From: CAZCCC01 sp964497245
GTDB lineage: Bacteria > Patescibacteriota > Patescibacteriia > Buchananbacterales > UBA6539
NCBI GenBank assembly: GCA_964497245.1
Contig: CAZCCC010000032.1
Location: 1 to 13,545, forward strand
Direction of reading: 5' to 3'
DNA: 13,545 nucleotides
A program made the translations under genes and the position numbers. Each line of letters opens with the position of its first letter. Positions within the stretch are counted from its first letter, which is position 1. Below are positions 13,292-13,545 of the stretch, piece by piece. The notes beneath the pieces were generated by a model, which did no database searches, had not been told where the DNA came from, and saw only the letters and a program-made list of their open reading frames with translations.

Positions 13292-13545
13292 ATGCAAAAA
13301 CCCAAAAGAAAAAAATGGTACCAACAATCTAAAAAAACTGCTGAAAAAAAAGAAAACAAAAACAGTTCAAAACCAGATGAGACTACAAAACAACCAAGTC
13401 AAAAATTTAAAAAGAAAAAAAATGCTTCCACGAAAAAACTAGGGCGAAAAAAATTTACCCCCAAAAAAGAAGAAAAATTAAAAATTTATGCCCTGGGTGG
13501 ACTTGAAGAAGTCGGTCGAAATATGACTATTTTTGAATATGGTTC
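13292..13545 (+). CDS. rnj: Ribonuclease J, N-terminal part (runs off the right edge)
   Basis: ATG at 13292 opens a frame that is still open at the window end (84 codons seen). Residues 1-62 are an extremely basic, low-complexity tail (KPKRKKWYQQSKK, then KFKKKKNASTKK and GRKKFTPKKEEK) with no predicted fold. Residues 62-84, KLKIYALGGLEEVGRNMTIF, match the conserved start of the beta-lactamase/beta-CASP fold of RNase J (typical form LKI.ALGG.GEIGKNM...EY). RNase J is a 5'-3' exonuclease and endonuclease for mRNA turnover and RNA maturation. The catalytic HxHxDH motif lies beyond the window. The Gly-Gly-Leu-Glu-Glu run has Glu where Gly is common. No Shine-Dalgarno. Confidence 0.85.
   Translation, partial: MQKPKRKKWYQQSKKTAEKKENKNSSKPDETTKQPSQKFKKKKNASTKKLGRKKFTPKKEEKLKIYALGGLEEVGRNMTIFEYG

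Noticed and set aside
1..13545. CRISPR array, insertion sequence, prophage or alternative genetic code
   Set aside because: No regularly spaced direct repeats, transposase, integrase or phage-like genes were seen; in-frame TGA ends genes normally and is not read through.

Overview
The window looks like a chromosomal stretch from a Candidate Phyla Radiation (Patescibacteria) bacterium, most like the Parcubacteria-type lineages. This rests on several observations: AT-rich DNA, tightly packed short operons, reduced translation and repair gene content, a solute-binding protein with no transporter genes beside it, and tandem VirB2/TrbC-like two-helix pilin proteins of a kind common in CPR genomes. 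No start codon has a convincing Shine-Dalgarno sequence, and several promoters sit only a few bases from the ATG. UGA is used as a stop (FemAB-like gene, small ORF at 10341), so the genetic code is 11, not the UGA=Gly code of Gracilibacteria/SR1. The phylum assignment is inference; no rRNA is present.

Layout: (1) bases 1-3930, minus strand: leuS, then a FemAB/FemX-like aminoacyltransferase, then the N-terminal 130 codons of an MFS-type transporter that runs off the left edge; one probable operon with a promoter at 4002-4030. (2) 3931-4306: a 376-base gap with the leuS promoter, a rho-independent terminator for the leftward uvrA transcript, and three consecutive hairpins of one design. (3) 4307-7138, minus: uvrA, complete. 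(4) 7139-10293, minus: dsbA-like thiol oxidoreductase, then two VirB2/TrbC-like pilin paralogues. The second pilin carries a lysozyme/glucosaminidase-like C-terminal domain and 14 cysteines. A strong terminator follows. (5) 10294-12784, plus: divergent promoter, an unannotated 52-codon basic ORF, secG, and a membrane-anchored SBP_bac_5 peptide-binding protein. (6) 12785-13545: tRNA-Leu(CAG) embedded in a 21-bp perfect inverted repeat, then the start of RNase J with a lysine-rich N-terminal tail.

How the parts fit: the dsbA-pilin-pilin cluster is the most distinctive region. A membrane-tethered CPAC oxidoreductase is encoded 3 bases ahead of secreted, cysteine-containing pilin-like proteins, one of them fused to a wall-cleaving-type domain, which suggests an envelope-spanning surface structure that needs disulfides and local peptidoglycan remodelling. 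The two pilin genes share a 112-base tract with a single mismatch inside otherwise diverged proteins, indicating recent gene conversion or selection on that segment. The leuS-femAB pairing puts a supplier of aminoacyl-tRNA beside a family that consumes aminoacyl-tRNA. I saw no CRISPR array, insertion sequence, rRNA or phage gene.
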